Source of the DNA: Ohtaekwangia koreensis
GTDB taxonomy: Bacteria > Bacteroidota > Bacteroidia > Cytophagales > Cyclobacteriaceae
Assembly (NCBI RefSeq): GCF_900167975.1
Contig: NZ_FUZU01000003.1
Span: 930,001 to 994,000 of the forward strand
Reading direction: 5' to 3'
DNA: 64,000 nt
Below, one piece after another: positions 33,045 to 41,076 of the stretch. Position numbers and translations under genes: made by a program. Positions within the stretch are counted from its first letter, which is position 1. Each line of letters starts with the position of its first letter. The notes beneath the pieces are model-generated. The model did no database searches and was not told the origin of the DNA. It saw nothing but the letters and a program-made list of their open reading frames with translations.

Positions 33045-34310
33045 ATGGCATCCCCGAAATGTTTCATATACTATATGTTGTGTATGCTTACAGCATTTTC
33101 CTCCACAGCACAGGAATGGAAGGCATTGGGTGTTGATGAGCTTTTCGAAAAGGCACGTCAGACCGCCTTTGATGGTAAACGGGAAGAAGCACGGACTATG
33201 CTGATCACTATTCTCGAACGCGCTCCAGACTATACGGATGTACGGATTTTCCTGGCGCGCACTTATGCGTGGGACGAACAGCGTGCGCAAGCTCGAAAAG
33301 AACTTCAAACGGTTTTGGCGAAATCGCCTTCACATGAAGATGCGCTCAACGCATTAACAGATGTAGAAATGTGGGATGATAACTTTGCGCAAGCCCTTAC
33401 CGTTGTAAATACCGGTCTCTCCTATTATCCTAATTCGGAAGATCTTTTATACAAAAAGGCACGTATACTAAAATCACTTGATCAGCCGGAAGAAGCTCAA
33501 CGTGTACTGAATCACTTACTGTCCATTAACCCAGCGCATACCAAAGGCCTTGAGTTATCGGAAGATTTTCGTCTGGCACGCATGAAATATACTGCCGGTG
33601 TATCGTATGACCTCGATCTTTTCAGTCGCACCTATAATCCTGCGCACTCATTGGCTGTACAACTTGCGCGTGCAAACCGGTGGGGTTCATCCATTATCCG
33701 GTTAAATTATGCGCATCGCTTTTCTTCCAATGGAATTCAACCTGAAATTGATCTATACCCCCGGATCGTACAGGGTGTATATGCTTACCTCAATTATGGA
33801 TATTCCGATAGCGACTTGTTTCCGCAACATCGCTTTGGTGCAGAGGTGTTCACCAAGCTCCCTTTAAGCTTCGAAGCATCGGCAGGTCTCCGGCATTTAT
33901 ACTTTGGGACAACCAGCAAAGTGACGATCTACACAGGGTCTATCGGCTGGTACTATAAAAGTTACTGGTTCTCGTTCCGTCCCTATATTACTCCGGGCGA
34001 GCCGGGTACATCGTTCTCCTCCACGTTAACGGTCAGGAAATATTTCAAAGATGCAGACAACTATATCGGACTCACCGGTGGCTATGGGTTCTCTCCGGAC
34101 GATCGCAGGATTCAAAGTTCTACCGGCCTGAGTGCAGATCGCATTTATATTCTGAAATCACAACGGGTGGGATTTGCCTGGCAAAAAACGCTGAAGCGAA
34201 ATTTTATACTAAACATCAGCCTGGGACTGTCCCGCCAGGAATTATCTTTTGATGAAGGTAAATATGTGTGGATCACAAACACGGTTGTGGGTTTACGCAA
34301 AAGGTTTTAA
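33045..34310 (+). CDS. YaiO-like TPR/outer-membrane beta-barrel protein
   Basis: A 421-residue exported protein. A signal peptide (1-22, ending STAQ) precedes TPRs (about 28-165), then a barrel domain with alternating aromatic strands (about 180-421) ending VVGLRKRF with a C-terminal Phe, as outer-membrane barrels do. The pattern matches the YaiO family. In PNAG-type systems an outer-membrane TPR/barrel protein (PgaA) exports the polymer, so this protein probably does the same for the product of the GT2 gene. The start lies 1 nt after the preceding stop. Nothing resembling a terminator with a U tract follows in the 206-bp gap; CCTATAT/ATATAGG at 34389-34420 is weak. Confidence 0.85.
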   Translation: MASPKCFIYYMLCMLTAFSSTAQEWKALGVDELFEKARQTAFDGKREEARTMLITILERAPDYTDVRIFLARTYAWDEQRAQARKELQTVLAKSPSHEDALNALTDVEMWDDNFAQALTVVNTGLSYYPNSEDLLYKKARILKSLDQPEEAQRVLNHLLSINPAHTKGLELSEDFRLARMKYTAGVSYDLDLFSRTYNPAHSLAVQLARANRWGSSIIRLNYAHRFSSNGIQPEIDLYPRIVQGVYAYLNYGYSDSDLFPQHRFGAEVFTKLPLSFEASAGLRHLYFGTTSKVTIYTGSIGWYYKSYWFSFRPYITPGEPGTSFSSTLTVRKYFKDADNYIGLTGGYGFSPDDRRIQSSTGLSADRIYILKSQRVGFAWQKTLKRNFILNISLGLSRQELSFDEGKYVWITNTVVGLRKRF

Positions 34311-34516
34311 CCGTATACCTATAATACCGCAAGTTTTGTTTAATGAAAGCAACATCATCTTAAACGGCTTATCCTCAGCATATCGTAGCCTATATCTGAT
34401 TCATGCTTTAAGAATATAGGTAAATATCTGAGGCAGCCAACTACAGCACTACATGAATATGTAGGCAAAATGCTGAAGCACCAAGACCTGCCATACTATG
34501 TTTATACATCCAAATG

Positions 34517-36169
34517 CTATAGCTTTCGCTCACCAACAATCAACACCCACGGATTGTTATCGGGGGCTATAAATGTATTCTCTTGCCGTGATGTTCTCAC
34601 ATTTACAAATGCTCCGGTTTTGGGATTGAACCAGTGATGAGGAAGATTAGCCGGTATATTTCGGATCGTTATCGCTCCGCCTTCCGCGAGGTATGCTATA
34701 TAAAACGTGCCCTCTTTCGCAAGCAACGGTTTATTACCTTCGGTGAGGTCAAAACGTTTCTCCATATCCGTAAAATCAAAATGCTGAAAGGCTTTTGATA
34801 CGAACCCTACATATTTACTTCCTTCAAGATGTATAGCCTCGCGCCAGGACACCGGCTGATCAGTCCACGTGTCCCATCCCGCTTCATCCGGCTTTACTTT
34901 CCATTGCCAAAGACCGGCAGCACCATATACTACACCCATGGTTCCTCCGTGCATCAATTGTGTCCATGCCTCTTCACCTTGCCACCATCCCAATCCCAGC
35001 GTGCCCCCACCCATACCTTCGTATGTTGGCTCTCCGTTAAGGACAGCCTTCACAGGTTTATTACTATACATCTCCTCCACCTTGTAGAGTATATGTTTGC
35101 CTTCATGTCCGCTTTGGGCCCACTGGAAGTCAAGCCAGGGTTCAGCCTGATGCGAACGGTTATAGTGAAAACACTTTGTGCTGTCGTCTTGCGCCCAGGG
35201 TGCGAGGTAATTGTCTGCAGGATTATAGTGAATACCCGTGGGCTGCCTATAACAATCCCACGCTTCAATGGCTATACCACCAGGCTCTACTCCGGGATCA
35301 AGCCCTGTGCCATCGGCACTTACAAGCCAACATGCAGGCATACTTCCGTAACGTGCTATTAGGTATTTACAATACCGAGCATACTCTTCGGGAACAGCTG
35401 TAGTACCCAGTACTGTTTTACCTTTCCAGCCGAAACCATGAAAGACCGGTTGATATACCGGTACTATACCATGGTCCACCAGTATAGTCATCAACGAGTC
35501 GAGATACTGAAAGTAATCAGGCTTTAGTATATTCAAATGTCCTTGCGGGAGATCCTCAAAAGCTCTGTCAAAGCCAAATATACTATCACGCGCTTCGGGG
35601 CCTTCCGCATACCGATCCGGTTGGACAGACATCAGCAGCGCTGTGTTATAGCCTTTTTGCTTACGGTCATTAGCATATATCTTTACCTGATCGGTAGTGG
35701 CCCGGAACGGAATAGCCCAAGGTGTATCCCCTATAACCAGAAAGGGTGTGCCATCATGATGTACTATATTTCTCTTTTCGGGAGATATTCGAAGCAAACC
35801 ATGTTTCAACAGGGTGTTATTGCCCGTATATACTACAGATTTAAGTTTACCATGCTGTCTGGATAAGCCGGCATCATTACCCGAAGTATAGGTTGTCCAA
35901 CTCCATACTGTTGCGGTATCGGGTGGCGTAAACCTTATCTTCCAATACTTATCGCCGTCCCAAAATGCGGGCCTCTTTAAAGAATCTCCACGATTATTGG
36001 TAAATACAGCCCATATATCTATATCTGTATATGGGTTTTTATATATATTCTGAGACGTTAGGGTAATTTCATAAGTTGTCCACTGCGGAATATGGGGTAT
36101 AATTTGATCTTTAGGGCCGCATTGTGTGAAAATTATATATACTATGAGGATAAAGCGACAGTTTTTCAT
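34517..36169 (-). CDS. DUF4038-type glycoside hydrolase lipoprotein with N-terminal DUF5060-like domain
   Basis: A 550-residue surface lipoprotein (lipobox FTQCG within the first 20 residues). It has an N-terminal beta domain of the DUF5060 type (about 28-115), a (beta/alpha)8 DUF4038 domain with GDTPWAIPFRAT and DRKQKGYNTALLMSVQPDR (about 140-470), and a C-terminal beta-sandwich of the collagen-binding-like type (about 475-550). DUF4038 enzymes include GH140 apiosidases acting on rhamnogalacturonan II. Exact specificity here is not determined. It is transcribed alone, convergent with the polymer operon. Upstream, a TATCTTTATAGATA palindrome precedes its start at about 36225-36238. Confidence 0.82.
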   Translation of the reverse strand: MKNCRFILIVYIIFTQCGPKDQIIPHIPQWTTYEITLTSQNIYKNPYTDIDIWAVFTNNRGDSLKRPAFWDGDKYWKIRFTPPDTATVWSWTTYTSGNDAGLSRQHGKLKSVVYTGNNTLLKHGLLRISPEKRNIVHHDGTPFLVIGDTPWAIPFRATTDQVKIYANDRKQKGYNTALLMSVQPDRYAEGPEARDSIFGFDRAFEDLPQGHLNILKPDYFQYLDSLMTILVDHGIVPVYQPVFHGFGWKGKTVLGTTAVPEEYARYCKYLIARYGSMPACWLVSADGTGLDPGVEPGGIAIEAWDCYRQPTGIHYNPADNYLAPWAQDDSTKCFHYNRSHQAEPWLDFQWAQSGHEGKHILYKVEEMYSNKPVKAVLNGEPTYEGMGGGTLGLGWWQGEEAWTQLMHGGTMGVVYGAAGLWQWKVKPDEAGWDTWTDQPVSWREAIHLEGSKYVGFVSKAFQHFDFTDMEKRFDLTEGNKPLLAKEGTFYIAYLAEGGAITIRNIPANLPHHWFNPKTGAFVNVRTSRQENTFIAPDNNPWVLIVGERKL

Positions 36170-36342
36170 ATATATGGGGGTTTTGAGATATATGAATTTA
36201 AAGATATTCTGGTATAAAAGAAGCTATCTTTATAGATAGTATATGAAAAAGTATAGTACTTTTTATGTATATATTATTTCATTCCAATACAAATCCGTAT
36301 AATTGCACCTATAATTATATTTTTAACTTAAATAATCTGAAA

Positions 36343-36534
36343 ATGGCAAAGAAAAAACTCCCAGACAATCACGGTAAGCTTGTTACTAAAAAAGAACTAG
36401 CTGAGATTAAAAGACTGGTTAAAGCAGGAAACAATTCAACTAAAGTTGCTAAAGAAGTAGGCCGTACACTTGGTTCACTTCGTAAGATTGCTTTTGACAA
36501 TCAGATTTCTCTTCGCGTTAAAAAAGCAAAATAA
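36343..36534 (+). CDS. Small basic HTH-like protein
   Basis: A 63-residue, lysine-rich protein (MAKKKLPDNHGKLVTKKEL...). The core KELAEIKRLVKAGNNSTKVAKEVGRTLGSLRK reads as a helix-turn-helix of the SANT/resolvase-tail kind, suggesting DNA binding. I start at ATG 36343: residues encoded upstream of it are of low complexity and asparagine-rich, and look like leader. A -7-like TATAATTG lies at about 36297-36304, giving a leader of around 35 nt. Function is unknown. The strong hairpin at 36600-36628 ends its transcript. Confidence 0.75.
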   Translation: MAKKKLPDNHGKLVTKKELAEIKRLVKAGNNSTKVAKEVGRTLGSLRKIAFDNQISLRVKKAK

Positions 36535-36599
36535 TCGTTGATTTAGTATAATCAGATCTGTTCTTATTACTACTGGTTAGATAATAAGTAAGCAGTTCG

Positions 36600-36628
36600 T
36601 AGCCCTGCATCATACTGATGCAGGGCTA
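36600..36628. terminator. 11-bp perfect stem, bidirectional terminator
   Basis: TAGCCCTGCAT (36600-36610) and ATGCAGGGCTA (36618-36628) with loop CATACTG. It lies between the stop of the small HTH gene and the stop of the convergent 55-residue ORF at 36660-36827. No U tract, but the stem is strong and well placed. Confidence 0.65.
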
Positions 36629-36659
36629 TACGGACGCTTAAAGTCTCCTCTCCTCTTAA

Positions 36660-36827
36660 TTATGATTGCTGAATCTCCTGCAATCTGTTTCTTTCAACAG
36701 CCATGATACTTGGCCCCGGCAATTCAACACTGTAGATTGTTTTAGATCGGTTTACCGGCTTAAGGATTACCACAACTATTTTACCGTCCAGTAAATACTG
36801 ACGGCCTGCTACCAATTCATTGTTCAT
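36660..36827 (-). CDS. Small uncharacterised protein, 55 residues
   Basis: An uninterrupted ATG-started ORF on the minus strand: MNNELVAGRQYLLDGKIVVV, then a lysine/proline segment and ELPGPSIMAVERNRLQEIQQS. The predicted beta-rich start (a short SH3-like or regulatory peptide) resembles a conserved small protein more than noise: it uses normal codons, has a clear ATG and ends just before the bidirectional terminator. No function is assigned. It lies downstream (73 bp) of the 114-residue gene at 36901 and may be co-transcribed with it. Confidence 0.6.
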   Translation of the reverse strand: MNNELVAGRQYLLDGKIVVVILKPVNRSKTIYSVELPGPSIMAVERNRLQEIQQS

Positions 36828-36900
36828 TCTATTACTATACTATTTGTGAAAGCTTGCATACAACATACTATCCTTCATATCAACGTTGGAAGTTGTTTGA

Positions 36901-37245
36901 TTATGATGCGTAAATATACTTTTTGATCATCCTGTCCAGCTCACGGTAGAATAATTTACCATGATCGCCTGTGAAAGATACCGTACCACTCGCGTTAAAA
37001 TCTTCTATGATCTCACGGTATAGCTCGCCATCTACCGGTTCAGCCAGCATTACTTTAAGATCACGTCTTATGAATTGAATCTTTACAGGCGATAGTTCCA
37101 CCAGTTTATACTGCTGTGCTACATATGCTACCAGATTTCGTTCATCCAGAAAATCTTTTATCAGATCATTTCGATGCTGCTGTATAAGTTCAATTATACT
37201 CCGCGGGTCTTGTTGTTGTGTCGACAGATCGCTTTGTTTTTGCAT
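36901..37245 (-). CDS. Uncharacterised 114-residue protein
   Basis: I do not recognise this protein. It is soluble, with a glutamine-rich N-terminus (QKQSDLSTQQQDPRS), a charged helical middle (QQHRNDLIKDFLDERNLV) and a C-terminal segment HGKLFYRELDRMIKKYI. There is no signal peptide or membrane segment. The ATG at 37245 has a TACTTTTG -7 element ending 4 nt upstream, so the mRNA may be leaderless. A possible 34-residue ORF ends 14 bp upstream on the same strand and a 55-residue ORF follows 73 bp downstream, so these three could form a small operon of unknown purpose. Confidence 0.65.
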   Translation of the reverse strand: MQKQSDLSTQQQDPRSIIELIQQHRNDLIKDFLDERNLVAYVAQQYKLVELSPVKIQFIRRDLKVMLAEPVDGELYREIIEDFNASGTVSFTGDHGKLFYRELDRMIKKYIYAS

Positions 37246-37249
37246 GGTG

Positions 37250-37257
37250 CAAAAGTA
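37250..37257 (-). promoter_or_regulatory. -7 element TACTTTTG directly before the 36901-37245 gene
   Basis: Full TAnnTTTG match on the minus strand, ending 4 nt before the ATG at 37245, so the transcript would start at or next to the start codon. No -33 TTG at the proper distance. Confidence 0.4.
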
Positions 37258-37259
37258 AA

Positions 37260-37364
37260 CTATTCAAGCCCGTGTTTGTGTGCTATTTGTTCCAAAAAGG
37301 TATATGCTTTCACTATTTCACGATAAAATGCGGATGATATAGCCCGAATATTCAAAAAATCCAT
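37260..37364 (-). CDS. Possible 34-residue ORF
   Basis: ATG-started ORF encoding MDFLNIRAISSAFYREIVKA followed by a short amphipathic helix ending HKHGLE. The frame stays open upstream for about 23 further codons to a TGA, with a TTG as an alternative start. Not recognised; the helix-rich composition and position just upstream of the 114-residue gene are the only support. The remaining sequence to 37561 contains nothing I can call beyond the leader of the FucP-like gene. Confidence 0.3.
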   Translation of the reverse strand: MDFLNIRAISSAFYREIVKAYTFLEQIAHKHGLE

Positions 37365-37561
37365 TGCAATAACTTGAATTATAGGTGTTCGATGACCCAA
37401 GCGGTAGATTTTGTTTTGTACATCCGTGGATTGGAATAATCAGCCTGAAATGTATTCAACTAGCCACGTAAGTGTATCTATTACACATTTTCTATTTCAA
37501 TTTTGACTTTTTTTACATAATCCGAAGATGCAAATTGGCCGCTCAATTCTTAATAAACCTT

Positions 37562-38959
37562 ATGGCGTCCATCATATCATCTTCCACCGCCTCATCAAAC
37601 AATGAGAAGGGTAATTATACCTTACCACTCATCATTCTTACAACCTTGTTTTTTATGTGGGGTTTCATAACCTGTATGAACGATATTCTTATACCATATC
37701 TACAGGGCATCTTTAAACTTACGCCTGCTCAAGCCGGATTTATACAATCCGCTTTTTTTGGTGCTTACTTTTTTGTATCGCTGATCTACTTCCTGGTGTC
37801 TATCAACCTGGGCGATCCGCTTGCCAAGATTGGCTATAAGAACGGAATTATTGTAGGACTGATCACGGCAGCCATTGGTTGTTGCCTTTTCTACCCGGCT
37901 GCAGAATCGAAAGCTTATGGTATATTTCTGCTTGCACTTTTTGTGTTGGCCGGTGGTATTACCATTCTGCAAATGGCGGCTAACCCATACGTTGCGTTGC
38001 TCGGCAACTCGGAAACTTCCTCCAGTCGTCTTACGCTCACACAAGCATTCAATTCTTTTGGAACTACGATCGCTCCGATCATTGGAGGTAAACTGATCTT
38101 TAAAAGTGTTGGTGGAAAAGAACACATGACTGCCGAAGCCGTGAAGACTCCCTATCTCTTTCTCGCTGCTACATTGATTGCCTTAGCTGTAATCATTTCA
38201 TTGTCCAAGCTTCCGAGATTTACCGGTGAAAAAATTGAAAAAGGACTTGAAGTATTGAAGTTCTCTCACCTTACACTCGGTGTGATCGGTATCTTCATGT
38301 ATGTAGGTGGTGAAGTCGCTATAGGAAGCTACCTGGTAAAATACTTTGATGAGCTGCTTGGTTTCAAAGAAGCAACGGCTGCCACATATGTTGCTTTCTA
38401 TTGGGGAGGTGCCATGGTAGGCCGATTTATAGGGGCAATCTCATTGACAAACCGGAATCAAACTCAAAAATTCTTATTGATGGCCATGATCACGCTCATT
38501 GCCGTGGTAGCAGTATTTATGCTTATGGAAAGTGTACTGTTTGCTTTGATTATCCTCGGACTGGTTACCGGTAACTGTATAGCATTCATACTTGGTAAAT
38601 CTGTTCCAGCCAAGACCCTGGCTATATTCTCAATCATCGTTGTAGGGCTTTTGATAACGACTGTATTTACATCGGGCGCTGTAGCGATGTGGTCTGTTCT
38701 TGCCATTGGCTTATTTAATTCTATTATGTTCCCTACGATCTTTACGTTGGCGATCAAAGATCTCGGGAAATATACCAGTCAGGGTTCTTCTTTGTTGGTA
38801 ATGGCAATTGTAGGCGGAGCGGTTCTTACACCGGTAACAGGTATTATTGTAGGTGCTATCGGGTATCAGAAAGCATTCCTGTTTCCGATCATCTGCTACC
38901 TTTTTATATTCTACTATGGTGTAAAAGGACACGAGGTTAAACGCAAGGCCAGCGCCTGA
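37562..38959 (+). CDS. FucP-like sugar:proton symporter (MFS)
   Basis: A 465-residue major-facilitator permease with 12 predicted helices. The opening FFMWGFITCMNDILIPYLQ is characteristic of the FucP/GlcP sugar transporters, as are AGGITILQMAANPYVALLG and RLTLTQAFNSFGTTIAP. The likely cargo is fucose, glucose, galactose or rhamnose; specificity cannot be read. The start is ATG 37562 (MASIISSSTAS); a GTG-led reading from 37472 would prepend a stretch that looks like leader DNA. It is convergent with the GH43 gene, with a strong terminator between them, and fits the nearby plant-glycan hydrolases. Confidence 0.88.
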   Translation: MASIISSSTASSNNEKGNYTLPLIILTTLFFMWGFITCMNDILIPYLQGIFKLTPAQAGFIQSAFFGAYFFVSLIYFLVSINLGDPLAKIGYKNGIIVGLITAAIGCCLFYPAAESKAYGIFLLALFVLAGGITILQMAANPYVALLGNSETSSSRLTLTQAFNSFGTTIAPIIGGKLIFKSVGGKEHMTAEAVKTPYLFLAATLIALAVIISLSKLPRFTGEKIEKGLEVLKFSHLTLGVIGIFMYVGGEVAIGSYLVKYFDELLGFKEATAATYVAFYWGGAMVGRFIGAISLTNRNQTQKFLLMAMITLIAVVAVFMLMESVLFALIILGLVTGNCIAFILGKSVPAKTLAIFSIIVVGLLITTVFTSGAVAMWSVLAIGLFNSIMFPTIFTLAIKDLGKYTSQGSSLLVMAIVGGAVLTPVTGIIVGAIGYQKAFLFPIICYLFIFYYGVKGHEVKRKASA

Positions 38960-38988
38960 TCACCGCGATCTATACTTGTAACTATACA

Positions 38989-39029
38989 AAACAAGAAAGG
39001 CTTCGAATTGATCGAAGCCTTTCTTGTTT
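38989..39029. terminator. 18-bp perfect stem terminator between convergent genes
   Basis: Arms 38989-39006 and 39012-39029 pair perfectly around the loop ATTGA; the outer AAAC/GTTT provides the A and T tracts for both directions. It serves the FucP-like gene (+) and the GH43 gene (-). Confidence 0.85.
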
Positions 39030-39057
39030 CATCAGGTGTTGATTGCTTTTGATACTA

Positions 39058-40044
39058 TTACTTGATCGTCTGTGCGGCTACACCTTCTGTTGTGATCTTT
39101 ATAGGCTTGATAAATCCTTTCTCATCAAAATACATTTTGTCAATGCATGTAACACGATGATCAGCATGTGTTTCACTAAGTGGTCTTCTGTGGTATACAA
39201 TATACCAGGAGTCTGTCTTAGGAACATGGAGAACAGAGTGATGTCCTGCTCCGGTCGCTACAGCGGGATCTTGCTGCAATATTTTATCAACGCGTTTGAA
39301 CGGACCTAATGGAGAGTCTGCTATAGCATATGCTACTGAATAATCCGGTCCGGTCCATCCTCCTTCTGACCACATGAAATAATACTTTCCGTCTTTGATG
39401 AACATGAACGGACCTTCTACATAACCTTCGGGAGTGACTTCTTTATAGATGCTGCCATCAGCAAAAGGTACAAGCCCGGTGAATGAATCGTTAAGCCTCG
39501 CCACATTGCAGTGACGCCATCCACCGTAAAAGATATACCATGCACCATCTTTGTCTTTAAAGATAAACTGATCGATAGGCTGTGCACCATTGTGAAATTT
39601 ATCAATCAACGGTTTGCCTAACAGGTCTTTGAACGGACCTTCCGGGCGATTGGCAACCGCTACACCTATACCACCATATTCATTGTCATTCTGAATATCA
39701 TTCGCACCAAAAAAGATATAGTACTTACCGTCCTTTTGAACAACAGCCGGTGCCCATACGGCACGCTTTGCCCACTTCACAGAAGCAGTGTCCAATATCC
39801 GTTCGTGCTTTGTCCAATGCACGAGATCACGGGACGAAAACGCATCGAAAAAAACCTGCTTCTCATACCGTGCCGAATACGTAGGGTATATCCAGTATTC
39901 TTTTCCGAAGATCACGGCTTCAGGGTCAGCATACCATCCTTCGAAAACAGGGTTACCCGATTTCTGTTTTTTCTGTTCAGTGGCCGATTGTCCCGAAGCG
40001 CTACACGCTATACATAAAACATACAGTATAAAAAGGTTCCTCAT
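39058..40044 (-). CDS. GH43-like glycoside hydrolase
   Basis: A 328-residue exported five-bladed beta-propeller hydrolase. A signal peptide (1-19, CSASGQS) is followed by the GH43 hallmarks: catalytic base Asp in FEGWYADPEAVIFG, the transition-state Asp region in QPIDQFIFKDKDG, and the acid Glu in GYVEGPFMF. Family members cleave arabinan, xylan or galactan side chains; the specificity is open. It is the last of three minus-strand genes with short gaps (36 and 32 bp). The shared terminator at 38989-39029 closes the unit. Confidence 0.88.
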   Translation of the reverse strand: MRNLFILYVLCIACSASGQSATEQKKQKSGNPVFEGWYADPEAVIFGKEYWIYPTYSARYEKQVFFDAFSSRDLVHWTKHERILDTASVKWAKRAVWAPAVVQKDGKYYIFFGANDIQNDNEYGGIGVAVANRPEGPFKDLLGKPLIDKFHNGAQPIDQFIFKDKDGAWYIFYGGWRHCNVARLNDSFTGLVPFADGSIYKEVTPEGYVEGPFMFIKDGKYYFMWSEGGWTGPDYSVAYAIADSPLGPFKRVDKILQQDPAVATGAGHHSVLHVPKTDSWYIVYHRRPLSETHADHRVTCIDKMYFDEKGFIKPIKITTEGVAAQTIK

Positions 40045-40076
40045 AATAAAAGGTATAAATGATTGATGTGATGCAA

Positions 40077-40451
40077 TCAGAACTCATCAGGCGTGCGTTC
40101 CGGCTGGTTCTCTCCTGCTATCATAACCGTTTGGTTATCCAGGTCTATATGAAATGAACATATCATGCTTTCCCGATTATCCGTTGTGATGTCATCGCAT
40201 GCAAAGAAGTAGGAAACTTTATATTTCACCACAAATATTCCATTGGCGGCAGTCTGAAACCGGATACTCGCATCATCAATCGCAAGATCTACAACGCTTC
40301 CTTTCTTTGAAAACCAATAGCCTTCGATCATGGACTGCAGTGCTGACTGATGTTGATGTAAAAATTCGGTTATCGCAAGCGTTCTGCCGTCTTCCTGATG
40401 TGCAACAGCGCCTAATGATTCTGTGGTCTTTAATGTGATACTTTCCTGCAT
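40077..40451 (-). CDS. Uncharacterised 124-residue protein
   Basis: Not recognised. A soluble protein with a helical N-terminal half (ALQSMIEGYW) and a beta-rich second half (FQTAANGIFVVKYKVSYFFACDD, SFHIDLDNQTVMIAGENQP), perhaps an NTF2/SnoaL-like or Lipocalin-like fold, but I cannot confirm it. No signal peptide. A TATCTTTG -7 element ends 8 nt before the ATG. It lies 36 bp downstream of the GNAT gene and 32 bp upstream of GH43. Confidence 0.6.
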   Translation of the reverse strand: MQESITLKTTESLGAVAHQEDGRTLAITEFLHQHQSALQSMIEGYWFSKKGSVVDLAIDDASIRFQTAANGIFVVKYKVSYFFACDDITTDNRESMICSFHIDLDNQTVMIAGENQPERTPDEF

Positions 40452-40458
40452 GATATCT

Positions 40459-40466
40459 CAAAGATA
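40459..40466 (-). promoter_or_regulatory. -7 element TATCTTTG for the 124-residue gene
   Basis: Exact TAnnTTTG match on the minus strand. Predicted start of transcription is about 3 nt before the ATG at 40451, a third case of a near-leaderless transcript in this window. Confidence 0.4.
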
Positions 40467-40487
40467 GCACAAGAGGCGCTCATAAAT

Positions 40488-40949
40488 TTACTCGATGTGA
40501 ATCAGTGCCTTGTGCATACACACGGAGTGATCTATACCTACATATTGACCGTAGTTTTCGGTAACCGTAAATCCGCTTTTCAGATATAGCGCAATGGCTT
40601 CGGGCTGATACGTTCCTGTTTCCAAAATACAATCGGTATACTTTAATTCCGATGCCCATGCTTCAAGCGCATGTACTATGCTCCGACCAATGCCCTGTCC
40701 ACGAAACTCACTGGATACAAACATGCGTTTGATCTCAGCCGTTCGGTCTGTATAAAGTTTAAATGCACCACATCCCACGGGTACAGTATCGCTGTACGCG
40801 ACAATCACATTTTTGATCGTGTCCAATGAATTGAACTGTGCAAAGAAACTTTGCTCGGCACCATATCTACTCAGAAGATCGCGATCGAGCATCTCCACCA
40901 GTTTCCTGAAATCATGGTTACCGGAATCTGTTCTGACGAGCTTTACCAT
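40488..40949 (-). CDS. GNAT-family N-acetyltransferase
   Basis: A 153-residue acetyl-CoA-dependent transferase. The acetyl-CoA-binding motif A is visible as MFVSSEFRGQGIGRSIVHALEAWA, with R/Q-x-x-G-x-G/A intact, followed by motif B YLKSGFTVTENYGQYVG. The preceding strand GCGAFKLYTDRTAEIKR is also typical. The acceptor is unknown. No signal peptide. It may lead a short operon with the 124-residue and GH43 genes, though the latter pair has its own -7 element. Confidence 0.88.
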   Translation of the reverse strand: MVKLVRTDSGNHDFRKLVEMLDRDLLSRYGAEQSFFAQFNSLDTIKNVIVAYSDTVPVGCGAFKLYTDRTAEIKRMFVSSEFRGQGIGRSIVHALEAWASELKYTDCILETGTYQPEAIALYLKSGFTVTENYGQYVGIDHSVCMHKALIHIE

Positions 40950-41023
40950 TTGATGCGTGATTATGTAAATGTAAAAAAACTTTCATTCACGTTCGGTGGC
41001 AACATCATGGCAAGTTGCGCACA

Positions 41024-41052
41024 ATAAAAAAGGATGCTACAAAAGCATCCTT
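41024..41052 (-). terminator. Intrinsic terminator of the S41 peptidase gene
   Basis: AAGGATGCT and AGCATCCTT (41030-41038 and 41044-41052) with a 5-nt loop. On the minus strand the stem is followed by TTTTTTATTG. It lies 25 bp past the stop at 41077. Confidence 0.8.
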
Positions 41053-41076
41053 CTAAAATATAGGATAAATGAATTG

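Noticed and set aside
37472-37561. GTG-led N-terminal extension of the FucP-like permease
   Set aside because: The extra 30 residues look like translated leader DNA; family proteins start near the MASIISS methionine.
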